From JBEKHT01 sp049511715 (GTDB lineage: Bacteria; Chloroflexota; Anaerolineae; Anaerolineales; RBG-16-64-43), in contig JBEKXU010000014.1 in NCBI GenBank assembly GCA_049511715.1, forward strand, positions 1 to 64,000: 64,000 nucleotides of DNA, given 5' to 3'. Every line of letters begins with the position of its first letter. Positions within the stretch are counted from its first letter, which is position 1. Shown here piece by piece: positions 25,096 through 34,441 of this stretch. The position numbers and the translations under genes are program-made. The notes under the pieces were generated by a model. The model worked only from the letters and a program-made list of their open reading frames with translations, had not been told where the DNA came from and made no database searches.

Positions 25096-26502
25096 TTGCC
25101 CCGGTCAAAGACGCAGTTCGTCTGCCAGCAATGCGGATACACCAGTCCGCGCAGCTTGGGACACTGTCCCAGTTGCGGAAGCTGGAACTCGATGGTCGAG
25201 CAAATGGTTCTCCCTGCCTCCTCCATCGAGGTCTCGGTCGGGACCTCTTCGGCCTCCCGACCGCGTCGGCTCCGTGAGATCCAAGGGGATGAGGAGGATC
25301 GGCTGGTGCTCCCTATCTCAGAGTTCGCGCGCGCCCTGGGAGGAGGCATTGTGCCCGGATCGCTTACCTTGGTTGGAGGGGACCCGGGGATCGGCAAGTC
25401 GACCCTCCTGCTTCAAGCGGCCCTCGTTTTGGCCAGGCAAGGGAGCCGTGTGCTCTACGTCTCGGGAGAGGAGTCGGAGAAGCAGATCAGGTTGCGCTCC
25501 CTGCGCCTCAAAGCCTCAGGCAGCGAGTTTCCGGAGGAACTCTTCCTGGTAACGGAGACCAGCCTTCCGGCGATTCTGCACGATGTAGAAATCGTCTCCC
25601 CTCGCGTCCTCGTCGTGGACTCAATTCAGACGGTCTACCGCCCCGAGCTGACTTCCGCTGCCGGGTCCATCTCCCAGGTGCGCGAATGCGCGGCTCGCCT
25701 GCAGGTCCTCGCCAAATCCTCAGGGCTTGCCATTTTCCTCATCGGTCATGTCACCAAGGAAGGTACGTTGGCTGGCCCCCGGGTTCTTGAGCATCTGGTC
25801 GACACCGTTCTCTACCTGGAGGGCGATCGATTTCAGAGCTACCGGTTGTTGCGCTGCGTCAAGAACCGGTTCGGGCCGACCTCCGAAGTCGGGGTCTTTG
25901 AAATGCGGTCCGACGGCATGATGGAAGTGCCCAACCCTTCCGAGGCCTTTCTGGCCGAACGGGTCTTCGATGCTCCCGGCACCGCCATTGCCGCAACGAT
26001 GGAGGGGACGCGTCCTCTTCTGGTGGAAATGCAGGCCCTCACCAGCCCGGCCGCGTTTGGAAACCCTCGCCGCACGGCGAACGGCGTGGACCTGTATCGG
26101 CTGCTGCTCGTCGCCGCGGTTCTGAGCCGCCGAGTGGGGCTCAAGCTGGGGGAGCAGGACATCTTTGTCAACGTGGTCGGCGGGTTGCACGTGAGCGAAC
26201 CCGCCGGGGATCTCGCCATGGCCGTAGCGATCGCCTCCTCGATTCGCGACCGTCCGGTGCCAGCTGACTTGGTGATGTTCGGAGAGGTGGGGCTGTCCGG
26301 CGAACTTCGCGCAACCAGCCCAATCGCCGCCCGGGTCCGAGAGGCCGCGCAACTCGGATTTCACCGGGTCCTTCTCCCGCGGCTGGTCCGAGGGGGTGAG
26401 GTGTTTCCCAGCGGCATCCAGCGCCTGGAAGCCCGATCGGTCCGGGAGGCAATTGACCTTGCCCTTCTTGAGGTTCGCCAAGCCTCACCCGGAACACCCT
26501 AG
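25096..26502 (+). CDS. radA: DNA repair protein RadA
   Basis: 468 aa. RadA is a RecA-like branch-migration helicase. The N-terminal zinc finger is CQQCGYTSPRSLGHCPSC (Cys 10, 13, 24, 27). Walker A GGDPGIGKST is at 95-102, the RadA-specific motif KNRFGPTSEVGVFEM is present, and a Lon-like domain ends the protein. The start is taken as TTG at 25096, with GAGG 7 bases upstream. This gives the usual N-terminus (xPRSKTQFVC); no ATG fits. Confidence 0.95.
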   Translation: MPRSKTQFVCQQCGYTSPRSLGHCPSCGSWNSMVEQMVLPASSIEVSVGTSSASRPRRLREIQGDEEDRLVLPISEFARALGGGIVPGSLTLVGGDPGIGKSTLLLQAALVLARQGSRVLYVSGEESEKQIRLRSLRLKASGSEFPEELFLVTETSLPAILHDVEIVSPRVLVVDSIQTVYRPELTSAAGSISQVRECAARLQVLAKSSGLAIFLIGHVTKEGTLAGPRVLEHLVDTVLYLEGDRFQSYRLLRCVKNRFGPTSEVGVFEMRSDGMMEVPNPSEAFLAERVFDAPGTAIAATMEGTRPLLVEMQALTSPAAFGNPRRTANGVDLYRLLLVAAVLSRRVGLKLGEQDIFVNVVGGLHVSEPAGDLAMAVAIASSIRDRPVPADLVMFGEVGLSGELRATSPIAARVREAAQLGFHRVLLPRLVRGGEVFPSGIQRLEARSVREAIDLALLEVRQASPGTP

Positions 26503-26658
26503 ACGGTCAACTCAGCTCGTGATCCTGGCGCTGGGTCGCAGGCCGCTGGCAACCCTCAGGCGGAACCGGCGTCGGCCCCCTGCAACGATCCCAGGCCTAG
26601 CTCTCCGATTCGGGGCACTGCGCCCGCCTGCTTTGAGAAGGCGCAAGACCCTGCGGCC

Positions 26659-27225
26659 TTATCCTCCGGCACGGCCTCGGGAAGCCTTGGATTCCAAAAG
26701 GTGTTCCATCACCCAGGAAGGCTCATTGACCTCCTGGAGGTGGCCTCGCTCATCCAGGTAGCTCCACCGGCCGGCATCCTCGCCCAGAACTCGGTACCCG
26801 ATGTGCTCATACAGTCTCTGGGCCCCGGTGTTGGATTTGGCCACGCCAATCGTGGCCGTCCGCATTCCCTTCTGGCGCAGATTGTCTTCCGCCGCTTGGA
26901 TCAGCTGATGGCCGATCCCCCGGTTTTGATAGCCGGCCTTGACCCTCAGGGCGTATATGTATCCCCGCGTGCGGCCATCCGCAAACCTCGGGTCACCGCT
27001 GGAATACTGAACAAAGACTTGGCCAACGATCTCGCCGGTAGTCCCGTCCACGGCAACCATCATCAGGCGCAAGCCTTGGAGCATCTCTTCGTACGCTCGT
27101 CGGTAGAGATTGCGGAAATGAACATACTCTCCGTCCCATTCCAGGTCCAGCAGGTCCTCTTCGCGCAAGGGGCGGATAACGATCTCGCCCTGGGGCTGGG
27201 GGGGAGTCGTCGGGGCCTCCCTCAT
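26659..27225 (-). CDS. GNAT family N-acetyltransferase
   Basis: 188 aa. GNAT fold with acetyl-CoA motif GYQNRGIGHQLI and the later GAQRLYEHIGYRVLGE. It resembles RimI-like acetyltransferases, but the substrate is not evident. Its ATG overlaps the stop of the upstream nucleotidyltransferase gene (ATGA), so the two are translationally coupled. A longer upstream frame is rejected for that reason. Confidence 0.85.
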   Translation of the reverse strand: MREAPTTPPQPQGEIVIRPLREEDLLDLEWDGEYVHFRNLYRRAYEEMLQGLRLMMVAVDGTTGEIVGQVFVQYSSGDPRFADGRTRGYIYALRVKAGYQNRGIGHQLIQAAEDNLRQKGMRTATIGVAKSNTGAQRLYEHIGYRVLGEDAGRWSYLDERGHLQEVNEPSWVMEHLLESKASRGRAGG

Positions 27226-29837
27226 GGGGCACCTCGGGCCAAGCGCTGCAGAAGCTCCCTCTCTTGCGCAAGGCTGTTCACCTCCCCATCCAGCCATGCC
27301 GCGCGCAGGGCCCAGAGAATCTCACCATAGCGAGGTCCGGGAGGGACCCCCAGGCGCTGCAGATCCTCCCCGGTCGAGACCGGCTGAGAGGTGCGCCATT
27401 GGTCCAAGTAGCGACGAACCCACAGACCGACGGGTCCCGGGCCGGCCAAAACGCAGGCCAGCCAAACCGCGCTTTCCGCCAGGCTGTCCAGGACGGCCAC
27501 CACTTGGCTCGGCTTGGCGGCCGCGGGCAGGCCCCTGAGCAACTGCCGCGCCCGCCCGGCTTGCGCGATAATGTCGCGCTCGCGCCGAGGAAAGTTCAGG
27601 CGCTCCAACACGCGCTCCGCGGCCCCCGGGGCAAGGGCCAAGAACCAAACCCCATAGTACAGCAGCCGCTCCGTCGGGCCGCTTTTGCCGGCCCGCGAGA
27701 CCTCGACCTCTGCCGCTCGAACCTCCGGGAAGCAACGGGCGGTCTCCTCCGACCAAACCAGCCCCGGATCGATCTGCTCCAGGACCCGAAGTTCCCCTAG
27801 CCGCGCCAGCCCCTTTTCTGGAAGGGGCTCCTGCAGCAGGCTGTCGAGCTCGTGACGGACCCGATCCCCACTCACCCGGTGAAGAAGGGAGAGGGCTTGT
27901 CCAATCAGCTCCTGAGTACGGCCCTCCAGAGCAAACCCTAGGCGTTGCTCGAGGCGAATGGCGCGGAGGATCCGCGTCGGATCATCCACGAACGAAAGGG
28001 AGTGCAACACCCGGATGCGCTTCTCTTCCAGGTCGCGCAATCCGCCCCAGTAATCGTATAGCGTGCCCCAGCGGGAGCCATTGAGCGAGACGGCCAGTGT
28101 GTTGATCGTGAAGTCGCGCCGATGGAGGTCCAGTTTGAGGCTGCCCCTTTCCACCTCGGGCAGGGAGGTCGGACGCGGGTAGAATTCGGCTCGGGCGGAG
28201 ACCAGGTCGAGCGACGGCGGCAAGGAGGCCTCACCTTCCGCCGGCAGACTGAGCCGACGGGCCAGCTCTTTCCGACCTTGATCCAGAAGCCATTTGGCTG
28301 TCCCGAACCGCTGATGGCCGCGTACTCGGCCCCCGTATTCGTTGGCGACGGACTGGGCCAGTCCGATGGCATCCCCCTCGACCACCACGTCCAGATCCAG
28401 GGAAGGGATGCCCAGCATCAGATCCCGGACCACGCCGCCCACCAGGTAAAGCGAATCCCCTCGCTCATCGGCCGCCTCCGCCACAGCTCTCAGCAAAGCC
28501 AGGTGGGCTGGCGGAATCGCCTGTCCCAGCCGGTCGCGGACGTTCAGGGCCCGCGAGGACCCGCCGCTGGTAAGGGCTTTGAGCAGGTCTGTTCGGGTCA
28601 CGATTCCAATCACCGTTCCATCTTGTTCCGAGACCACGGGCACCTGTCCCCAGCCGTGTTCGGCCATCAGGCGCTGCAGCCGGCCGAGAGAATCCGAGGG
28701 GTTGACCACAACCGTTCCAGCCTCCATCAGGTTCTGGACCAGAGCCCCATTCATCCCGTGGGCGAGAGCTCGGTCGACGGCCCGACGGGTCAGAAGTCCC
28801 ACGACCTGCTGGTTATCGACGACCGGAAAACCCTCATAGCCATACCGCTGCATGCGCTCGGCGGCCTCTTCGATGCTCATCCCCGGTGGAAGAACCTGGG
28901 GCCTCGGCGAATACAGATCCGCCACGCGCAGGGCCGGATGCACGTATTGAGGCAGGGTCGCGAGTAGCTCGCGCCGGACGTCCTCCAGGTGCTTGCCACG
29001 AATGAAGGCCGCGGCCGCCCGCGGATGCCCCCCTCCGCCGAACGGACCCATTAGATTAGCCACGTCCATCTGGTCCGTGCCAGAGCGCGCGACCAACTGG
29101 AGGTGAGTGCCCAGGTCCACCAGGACAAGAAGAACATCGGGGTCCAAGAGATCCCGCAACCGATGGGCCAAGGTCGAGACCTCCTCGACTCCCGGCGGCG
29201 CGTGCCCCAGGCAAAGTACGATGCGCAAGCCCTCGACCTCGTGAGATTCAGTACCCTGAAGCAATTCCTCGAAGAGCAGCTTCTGTTCTGCGGAGAGCGG
29301 AGGATGAAGGTAATCCGCGGCGATTTGAAGGCTGGCCCCGTGCTCCAGGAGCCAGGCAGCTGCCCGAACGTCCCGCGGGCTCGTTCCCGCGTAAGTGAGA
29401 CAGCCCGTGTCCTCGTAGATTCCCAACAGGAACAAGGTGGCCTGTGGCACGCTGAGGCCTTCCTCCCGCTCCTGAAGAGATTCGACCAGCAGGGTGGTCG
29501 TTGCCCCGACCAGCTCGATGACGGCGCTCCACCCTTCGGGCAAGGGTCGATGCAACGGATGATGGTCAATGATGTGCACCCGGGTCATCGGCCCGATCCC
29601 GCGCACCGAAGGCGGAGCTTGGCAATCGACCAACGTGATTGCCTCCAGCTTTTCCCGCGCCAGCTCATCGGCCTCAAACAGCCCCAGCTCTTCCTGGTAG
29701 AGGTTGAGAAATCCCCGCACATTTCGGTTTAGCCGGCGGGGGAGAACAGCCCGGCAGGTCGGCTCTAGGAGCCTCATTGCGGTCAAGGCGGCCAGAGCAT
29801 CCAGGTCAGCCTGATCGTGCGTGAGGATTAAGTGCAT
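27222..29837 (-). CDS. DHH-CBS-nucleotidyltransferase fusion (tRNA A-adding or poly(A) polymerase type)
   Basis: 871 aa in three parts. Residues 1-300 are a DHH phosphoesterase domain (HDQADLDALAAL, DHH at 91-93, GPFGGGGHPRAAAAF). Two CBS repeats follow (about 305-430). From about 455 the class II nucleotidyltransferase domain has LYLVGGVVRD, LDLDVVVEGD, RRDFTIN and DDPTRILRAIRLEQR. This fused layout is known from deep-branching bacteria, where it adds the terminal A of the tRNA CCA end with a separate CC-adding enzyme. No second nucleotidyltransferase is in the window. AGGA precedes the ATG. Confidence 0.92.
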   Translation of the reverse strand: MHLILTHDQADLDALAALTAMRLLEPTCRAVLPRRLNRNVRGFLNLYQEELGLFEADELAREKLEAITLVDCQAPPSVRGIGPMTRVHIIDHHPLHRPLPEGWSAVIELVGATTTLLVESLQEREEGLSVPQATLFLLGIYEDTGCLTYAGTSPRDVRAAAWLLEHGASLQIAADYLHPPLSAEQKLLFEELLQGTESHEVEGLRIVLCLGHAPPGVEEVSTLAHRLRDLLDPDVLLVLVDLGTHLQLVARSGTDQMDVANLMGPFGGGGHPRAAAAFIRGKHLEDVRRELLATLPQYVHPALRVADLYSPRPQVLPPGMSIEEAAERMQRYGYEGFPVVDNQQVVGLLTRRAVDRALAHGMNGALVQNLMEAGTVVVNPSDSLGRLQRLMAEHGWGQVPVVSEQDGTVIGIVTRTDLLKALTSGGSSRALNVRDRLGQAIPPAHLALLRAVAEAADERGDSLYLVGGVVRDLMLGIPSLDLDVVVEGDAIGLAQSVANEYGGRVRGHQRFGTAKWLLDQGRKELARRLSLPAEGEASLPPSLDLVSARAEFYPRPTSLPEVERGSLKLDLHRRDFTINTLAVSLNGSRWGTLYDYWGGLRDLEEKRIRVLHSLSFVDDPTRILRAIRLEQRLGFALEGRTQELIGQALSLLHRVSGDRVRHELDSLLQEPLPEKGLARLGELRVLEQIDPGLVWSEETARCFPEVRAAEVEVSRAGKSGPTERLLYYGVWFLALAPGAAERVLERLNFPRRERDIIAQAGRARQLLRGLPAAAKPSQVVAVLDSLAESAVWLACVLAGPGPVGLWVRRYLDQWRTSQPVSTGEDLQRLGVPPGPRYGEILWALRAAWLDGEVNSLAQERELLQRLARGAP

Positions 29838-30538
29838 ACGGTGTTCCTGGCCACTCGTGGGAGGGCGCCGGATCCCGCGCCTCGCCGTCGACCATCGTCC
29901 TCAAGGCGCCCCGACACCTCGCAGATGGAGCCTCCTTTGCCTGTTCTGGACGGCAAGACTCCAATTCCTCCCATTCGCCTCCATCCCCGGGGAAATGGAT
30001 AGGGCCCAACCCTTGCCAGGGGGCCGAGGGTCCCCCATTCCATGCCATGTGGGACAGGGCGCGTGGCCGTGTGCCCAAGCCGGGCCCCTGCCCTCCTGCC
30101 ATTGAACTTTAGGTAGCACCTGAGAAGTGAGGCTACCAAGATCCCAGTCGGCGTTTGCGCCACCGCCCGACCCTCGCACACCGGAAGGGGCTGGTCACCC
30201 GCGCGCTCCAGGCGCACATTGCTCCCAAGTCCTGGATCCAGACGGAACCCCGCCCCATCCGGCCTGGCTTTCCTCGCCAGGCCGGGGTCCCGCCCTCCAC
30301 CCGATGCTGGGCACGGGGCTCACCGGACGGTCCGCAACACCAAGCGGTATCGCTTTCCAGCTCCTCGAGCTCGGCTCGTCATTTGGTCCGCAATTTCTCG
30401 CCCGCGCGCTTCGGTTCCTCGGCCCCGCCCTCGAAAAAGGGCCGGCTCCAGACACCTCCAATGCCACGCGGGGCCATCTGTCGGCGAGGCGTGGAGCGTG
30501 TCGGCCGCAAACGGTTGATGGGCGCGACCCTCGGCCCT
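29838..30538. other. Non-coding region of about 700 bases
   Basis: No supportable gene on either strand. It contains a 10-bp perfect hairpin (CCGGCCTGGC at 30259-30268 with GCCAGGCCGG at 30276-30285) and a second inverted repeat, GGTAGC (30112-30117) with GCTACC (30132-30137). Neither has a T-tract. The upstream end holds the leader of the nucleotidyltransferase gene. Confidence 0.5.
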
Positions 30539-31075
30539 TCACCCGTCCAAAGAGTGTCTCATTACAATCGTTTGTCCGACTCTCTCGCCATATCTCTGGG
30601 GCGGCTTTTTCTCAAGGATCTCAAAACCCATGCGCCGCCAGAACCGATATCCCCTCCTGTTTTGCTCGACAACGCCCAAGCGGACGTGGCGGGCACCGAA
30701 CTGAGTGACCCAATTCTCAAAGGCTCGGTAACATTCCTCGCCCAATCCTCGATTCCGCTGCTGTGGTTCAAGGAGCAGCAGCCCCAGGTACCACTCGTTG
30801 GAGTTGGGATGATTTCGAATCACGTCCAGCACACCTACCAAGTTCCCTGCCGCTCCATAGAGACCGACCACCAGCTTATCCTCGTGGCCTTTCCCCTCGG
30901 GCAATTGCGTGAACTGCGTTTGAGCCGCCAAGGGCGAGGGCGGTGTTCCCCCGACCAGTTGAAAGAAATCTGTACAGCGTTCCCGCAGGGTCGGCAGAAC
31001 ACGGCCGTCTGTGGAGGCCGGGCATCGCGCATAGCTGTCCCCCACGTTGAAAAGAATGTCTTTGGGAACGTTCAT
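30539..31075 (-). CDS. GNAT family N-acetyltransferase
   Basis: 178 aa. The GNAT core is seen in LVGVLDVIRNHPNSNEWYLG, LLLEPQQRNRGLGEECY (acetyl-CoA loop) and RRGYRFWRRMGFEILEKK. Substrate unknown. The ATG at 31075 removes an unlikely 72-residue extension; the ribosome-binding site is weak. It is divergent from the small gene at 31293. Confidence 0.8.
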   Translation of the reverse strand: MNVPKDILFNVGDSYARCPASTDGRVLPTLRERCTDFFQLVGGTPPSPLAAQTQFTQLPEGKGHEDKLVVGLYGAAGNLVGVLDVIRNHPNSNEWYLGLLLLEPQQRNRGLGEECYRAFENWVTQFGARHVRLGVVEQNRRGYRFWRRMGFEILEKKPPQRYGERVGQTIVMRHSLDG

Positions 31076-31239
31076 CGCAACGCCTTTGCTGATTGAAAAC
31101 CCAGGTGCGCCACCCGGGGAGGATTCAAGTCCCTCCAGTGGGAAGTCTCTGTCTTTGGCACAGGCAACGCGCCCGTGCATGGGGATCGCCCCACCGGTCG
31201 GGCAGCTCCCGAACAGCAAGGTGGCAGGATCGAATCGAT

Positions 31240-31245
31240 TATACT
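31240..31245 (+). promoter_or_regulatory. Possible -10 box for the small acidic protein gene
   Basis: TATACT about 47 bases before the ATG at 31293. No -35 is recognised. Confidence 0.3.
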
Positions 31246-31292
31246 GAGGAAAGCGCCGGCCTGAGGAGACGAGTGCGCTGCGGCCGGACACG

Positions 31293-31508
31293 ATGGATGA
31301 GATCGAGTCCCTGACGGAGCTTTGGGAAGCGATGCTCAGCGAGGAGGAAGTTCCGGTTCGGCTCGCTTGGTCCCGCCTTTCCCCTGAGGGGCAGACGAGC
31401 GTCCTGGCTCACCTGCGGGCGATGGCCGACGAGGAGGGATGGCAACCCTCACAGCGCAAGGCGGCCCGCGCCGCCTTGCGCTTCCTGGAGCCCGGGCCCT
31501 CCCACTAG
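31293..31508 (+). CDS. Small acidic helical protein of unknown function
   Basis: 71 aa, helical and acidic at the N-terminus (MDEIESLTELWEAMLSEEE), with RLSPEGQTSVLAHLRAMA and QRKAARAALRFLE. It looks like a genuine small protein by codon use, but no family is recognised. No ribosome-binding site precedes the ATG. It lies 63 bases upstream of the acetyltransferase-like gene and may share its transcript. Confidence 0.55.
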   Translation: MDEIESLTELWEAMLSEEEVPVRLAWSRLSPEGQTSVLAHLRAMADEEGWQPSQRKAARAALRFLEPGPSH

Positions 31509-31571
31509 GGATCGGGGAGGGCATCCCTTCCTCGGCCTCTCCCCGCTGGTCATCGAGCCTGGGGTAAGTCC

Positions 31572-32597
31572 ATGCAGTTGCAATCATGCCGAAGCGAAGC
31601 GGAGTGGGAGGCCCTGCGGCAGCCCTGGAACCATCTGCTTCAGGCCAGTTTTGCCAATCTTCCCTTCCTTCGCTTTGAGTTCTTGCGCGAGTGGTGGCGG
31701 AGCCGAGGCGGCGGGGAATGGAAGCAGGGGGAACTTCGCCTGGTGATCGCCCGGCAGGGCGGAGGACTCGCAGCCGTCGCCCCTTTCTTCCGCGTCCCTC
31801 GGGACGGTCGTCCCAGCCTAATGCTGCTGGGCAGCATCGAAATCGCCGATTACCTGGACCTGATCGCCACTCCGCAGTCCTTGCCCGTCTTTTGCCGGGA
31901 ACTGCTCGGTTTTCTGGCTCAGGCGGCCAGCCGCGACTGGGAGCAGCTGGATCTCTACAATCTTCGGGCCGACTCCTTGGCCCGGGAGGCTCTCCTCCTG
32001 GCCGCCCGCGAACAGGGCTGGCACGTTCAGCAGGAGGAACTGCAGCCCTGCCCGGTGATCGACCTGCCCTCCAGTTGGGAGGCGTACCTGGAGGGGCTTG
32101 ACGGAAAGCAACGTCATGAGATCCGGCGGAAGCTTCGGCGAGCGGAGGGCAGCGACGCGCGCTTCAGCTGGTACATTGTCGATTCGGGCCGGAACCTGGA
32201 GAAAGAAACGGAGGCCTTCCTGGCCCTGATGGCCACCGACGAACGCAAGTCTGCGTTTCTCTCCGAGGCCATGAGGGAGCAATTCCACTCGCTCGTCCGG
32301 GCAGCCTGGGAGGGAGGCTGGCTCCAGCTCGCTTTCCTGGAGGCGGAGGGCGAAAAAGCAGCCGGGTTCCTGAACTTCGATTATCAAAACCGCATTTGGC
32401 TCTACAACTCAGGAATCTCCCCCCGCTACGCCGCTCTCTCGCCCGGATGGGTACTCCTGGCTCATCTCATTCGCACGGCTATCGAACGGCGATACCAAGC
32501 GTTCGATTTCATGCGCGGAAACGAGAGCTACAAGTTTCAATGGGGTGGCATCAGCCAGCCGATCTATCGCCTGGTGTTGCAGCCGCCCGCAGGGTAA
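31572..32597 (+). CDS. GNAT-like protein of the CelD/BcsL type
   Basis: 341 aa matching the CelD-type acetyltransferase family: PFLRFEFLREWW near residue 32, the central KQRHEIRRKLRRAE near 180, and the closing FDFMRGNESYKFQWGG. Members are linked to cell-surface polysaccharide modification and to aminoacyl transfer (FemAB-like fold). No polysaccharide genes are nearby, so the role stays open. It converges on ubiE. Confidence 0.82.
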   Translation: MQLQSCRSEAEWEALRQPWNHLLQASFANLPFLRFEFLREWWRSRGGGEWKQGELRLVIARQGGGLAAVAPFFRVPRDGRPSLMLLGSIEIADYLDLIATPQSLPVFCRELLGFLAQAASRDWEQLDLYNLRADSLAREALLLAAREQGWHVQQEELQPCPVIDLPSSWEAYLEGLDGKQRHEIRRKLRRAEGSDARFSWYIVDSGRNLEKETEAFLALMATDERKSAFLSEAMREQFHSLVRAAWEGGWLQLAFLEAEGEKAAGFLNFDYQNRIWLYNSGISPRYAALSPGWVLLAHLIRTAIERRYQAFDFMRGNESYKFQWGGISQPIYRLVLQPPAG

Positions 32598-32630
32598 GCG
32601 GCCCGCACTCGTCCCGCCGGGCTCAACGCC

Positions 32631-33335
32631 TCACTTGGCCCCCCAATGAATGGCCATAGTCCCCAGCATGCGCCGACGGAATCCGACCCGGGCAAATCCG
32701 GTCGCGCGCCAAAGCTGCGCCAAGTCCTCGGCGGGCAGAAAGCTTTCCGTCGAATTCGGGAGGTAGGTGTAGGCCAAACGCGACCCAGTGACGAGACGGC
32801 CAAGCCAGGGGATGAGGGTATGCAGGTACACCTTGAGAAGGGGAAGAAAAATGTCCCGAGCCGGGGGCGTAGTGTCTAGACTCAGGGCGTTTTTCCCCGG
32901 TCGCAGGACCCGTCGCTGCTCCGCCAATGTCCCGGCCAAGTCGGCCACATTGCGCAGGAGATAGCCCGAGGCCACCCCATCAAAGGTGTCCGCCGCGAAG
33001 GGCAAACGATGGGCGTCCGCCGCCACCCAGCGGATCTGACGGCCTCCCGGCCGCCGCCGGCCGACCTGCATCATCTCGGGCGTGAAGTCGGCCGCAACCA
33101 CTTGCACCCGAGGATCCCGGCGGAGCACCTCCAGGCCCAGGTCGCCGGTACCCGCTCCCAGATCGAGGAAACGCCCGGCGGTCGGAAGCTGAACCCGGGT
33201 TACCACCTCCCGCCTCCAGGCCACGTCCTGGCCGAAGGTCATCAGGCGATTCATGAGATCGTAGCGGCCAGAGATGGTCGCAAACATCCGGCGCACAAAA
33301 GAGGCCCGCTCCGTCGCAGAGGGTGAGGCTTTCAC
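32631..33335 (-). CDS. ubiE: Demethylmenaquinone methyltransferase
   Basis: 234 aa SAM-dependent C-methyltransferase for the last step of menaquinone synthesis. Marks are YDLMNRLMTFGQDVAWRRE at the N-terminus, SAM site LDLGAGTGDLG, and the family run VASGYLLRNVADL. The start is a GTG that overlaps the stop of a small upstream frame (GTGA), with GGAGGAG 10 bases upstream. Other menaquinone genes lie at 37-39.7 kb on the same strand. Confidence 0.92.
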   Translation of the reverse strand: MKASPSATERASFVRRMFATISGRYDLMNRLMTFGQDVAWRREVVTRVQLPTAGRFLDLGAGTGDLGLEVLRRDPRVQVVAADFTPEMMQVGRRRPGGRQIRWVAADAHRLPFAADTFDGVASGYLLRNVADLAGTLAEQRRVLRPGKNALSLDTTPPARDIFLPLLKVYLHTLIPWLGRLVTGSRLAYTYLPNSTESFLPAEDLAQLWRATGFARVGFRRRMLGTMAIHWGAK

Positions 33336-33586
33336 TTTAGGACTTCTCCTCCCCGCCGAAAGGCCACCAGGGGCGAAGGCGGCGCTCCCGCCAGTCGCCC
33401 CGGCTGGACACTTCGCTGTTCGCGGAAATATCGGTCATATCCGGGCGGTAGTGGATCCACGGCACGATCCTCTCCCGATCGACAGGAATCTGGGCGAGGG
33501 ATGCGCCCGAACTTGAGCCAAAGGACCTGGCGGCCGAACAGCTCCAGCTCCCCGCTGATCGGGGGCGCGTCGGACAGAATCCTCAT
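33332..33586 (-). pseudogene. Small gene with an apparent +1 frameshift, upstream of ubiE
   Basis: The first about 30 codons read MRILSDAPPISGELELFGRQ in one frame with genome-like codon use. From about 33500 that quality moves to another frame, which reads DRERIVPWIHYRPDMTDISA and ends EEKS at a TAA near 33340. The unshifted frame instead runs to a TGA overlapping the ubiE start. An extra C in the CCC run near 33497-33500 would explain this. It is either a degraded gene or a sequence error. The family is not recognised. Confidence 0.5.
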
Positions 33587-33713
33587 GGCAAGGAGTGATG
33601 GTGGCGGTCAGGATGACCACAACCTGGCAGAGTGTGCTTCCCCTTTGATAAACCACCTGTTATTCACGAAAAATGACTCAAGAAGAGGATGAGTCGCTAC
33701 GATCCACGGATCG

Positions 33714-34100
33714 TCAGTGAATCTCTTCAACAAGCTCGATTTCGAGCACGGTATCCGCCCCTCTGCGGCCGCTGCGTCCCAGGCCGAACAACTTCCTCAT
33801 CAGGCCGTATTTCCGGTCGAGAAGCCGGTCGACCTTCGCCTTGACATCCGGATCGGCGTTCTCTCGCGCCTGCGCCGGAACCCAGGATCCAACTAGGCGG
33901 CCGTTCATGCGGCAAGGAGCTACGTTCACCCTTCCGCTGCGGCGGATGCGTTTGACCTTGCCCGTGCTGGCTTGGGTGACGACATAAAGCAGATTGCCAT
34001 CCTGGGCGAACCAGACAGGCGTTTGCACCCCCACGCCGTTCCGACGGAAGGTTTCGATATTGAGATAATTCTGACGAGCGAACGCATCGGGCAAACTCAT
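33714..34100 (-). CDS. PPOX class F420-dependent oxidoreductase
   Basis: 128 aa split-barrel flavin/F420-binding protein. Signs are the strand pattern RNGVGVQTPVWFAQDGNLLYVVT, KVKRIRRSGRVNVAPC, and RLVGSWVPAQA. It resembles the PPOX class that uses F420, known best in actinobacteria; FMN use cannot be excluded. AAAGGA fits the second ATG (34100) better than the first (34106). A predicted F420-type LLM enzyme also occurs at 55 kb. Confidence 0.82.
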   Translation of the reverse strand: MSLPDAFARQNYLNIETFRRNGVGVQTPVWFAQDGNLLYVVTQASTGKVKRIRRSGRVNVAPCRMNGRLVGSWVPAQARENADPDVKAKVDRLLDRKYGLMRKLFGLGRSGRRGADTVLEIELVEEIH

Positions 34101-34106
34101 TGTCAT

Positions 34107-34441
34107 TCCTTTCGGGATTCATAATGGCTAGGGTCCAATTCCCGTTGACGCGCTCGGGTTGGATCATTGCTTGGCCCGGGATGGTCCTTTCCATCCGAGG
34201 GACGAAGCGCGCGCAAGGGCTGCCATCCTCTTTGAGGACCCGCTCAGGCAGGGGGGGATCGTCAGACCACGCCTAGGGGTCAACAGCAGGCGGCGGGCAA
34301 TCGGGGAATTAGTCTGTCTCACCAAGGACGCCTCCAGCAACCGTTTCCCCGACCCGCCTGGAAAGCCCTTCGGCAGGTTGCCGGGACCGCAGGACCGGAC
34401 GGGAACCTCCCCGCTCCGTCGCTGTGGGCGACCCCGCCACT
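34107..34441. other. Intergenic region between the ABC permease and PPOX genes
   Basis: About 335 bases with no supportable gene, promoter or strong hairpin. The open frames here have poor codon quality. Confidence 0.45.
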
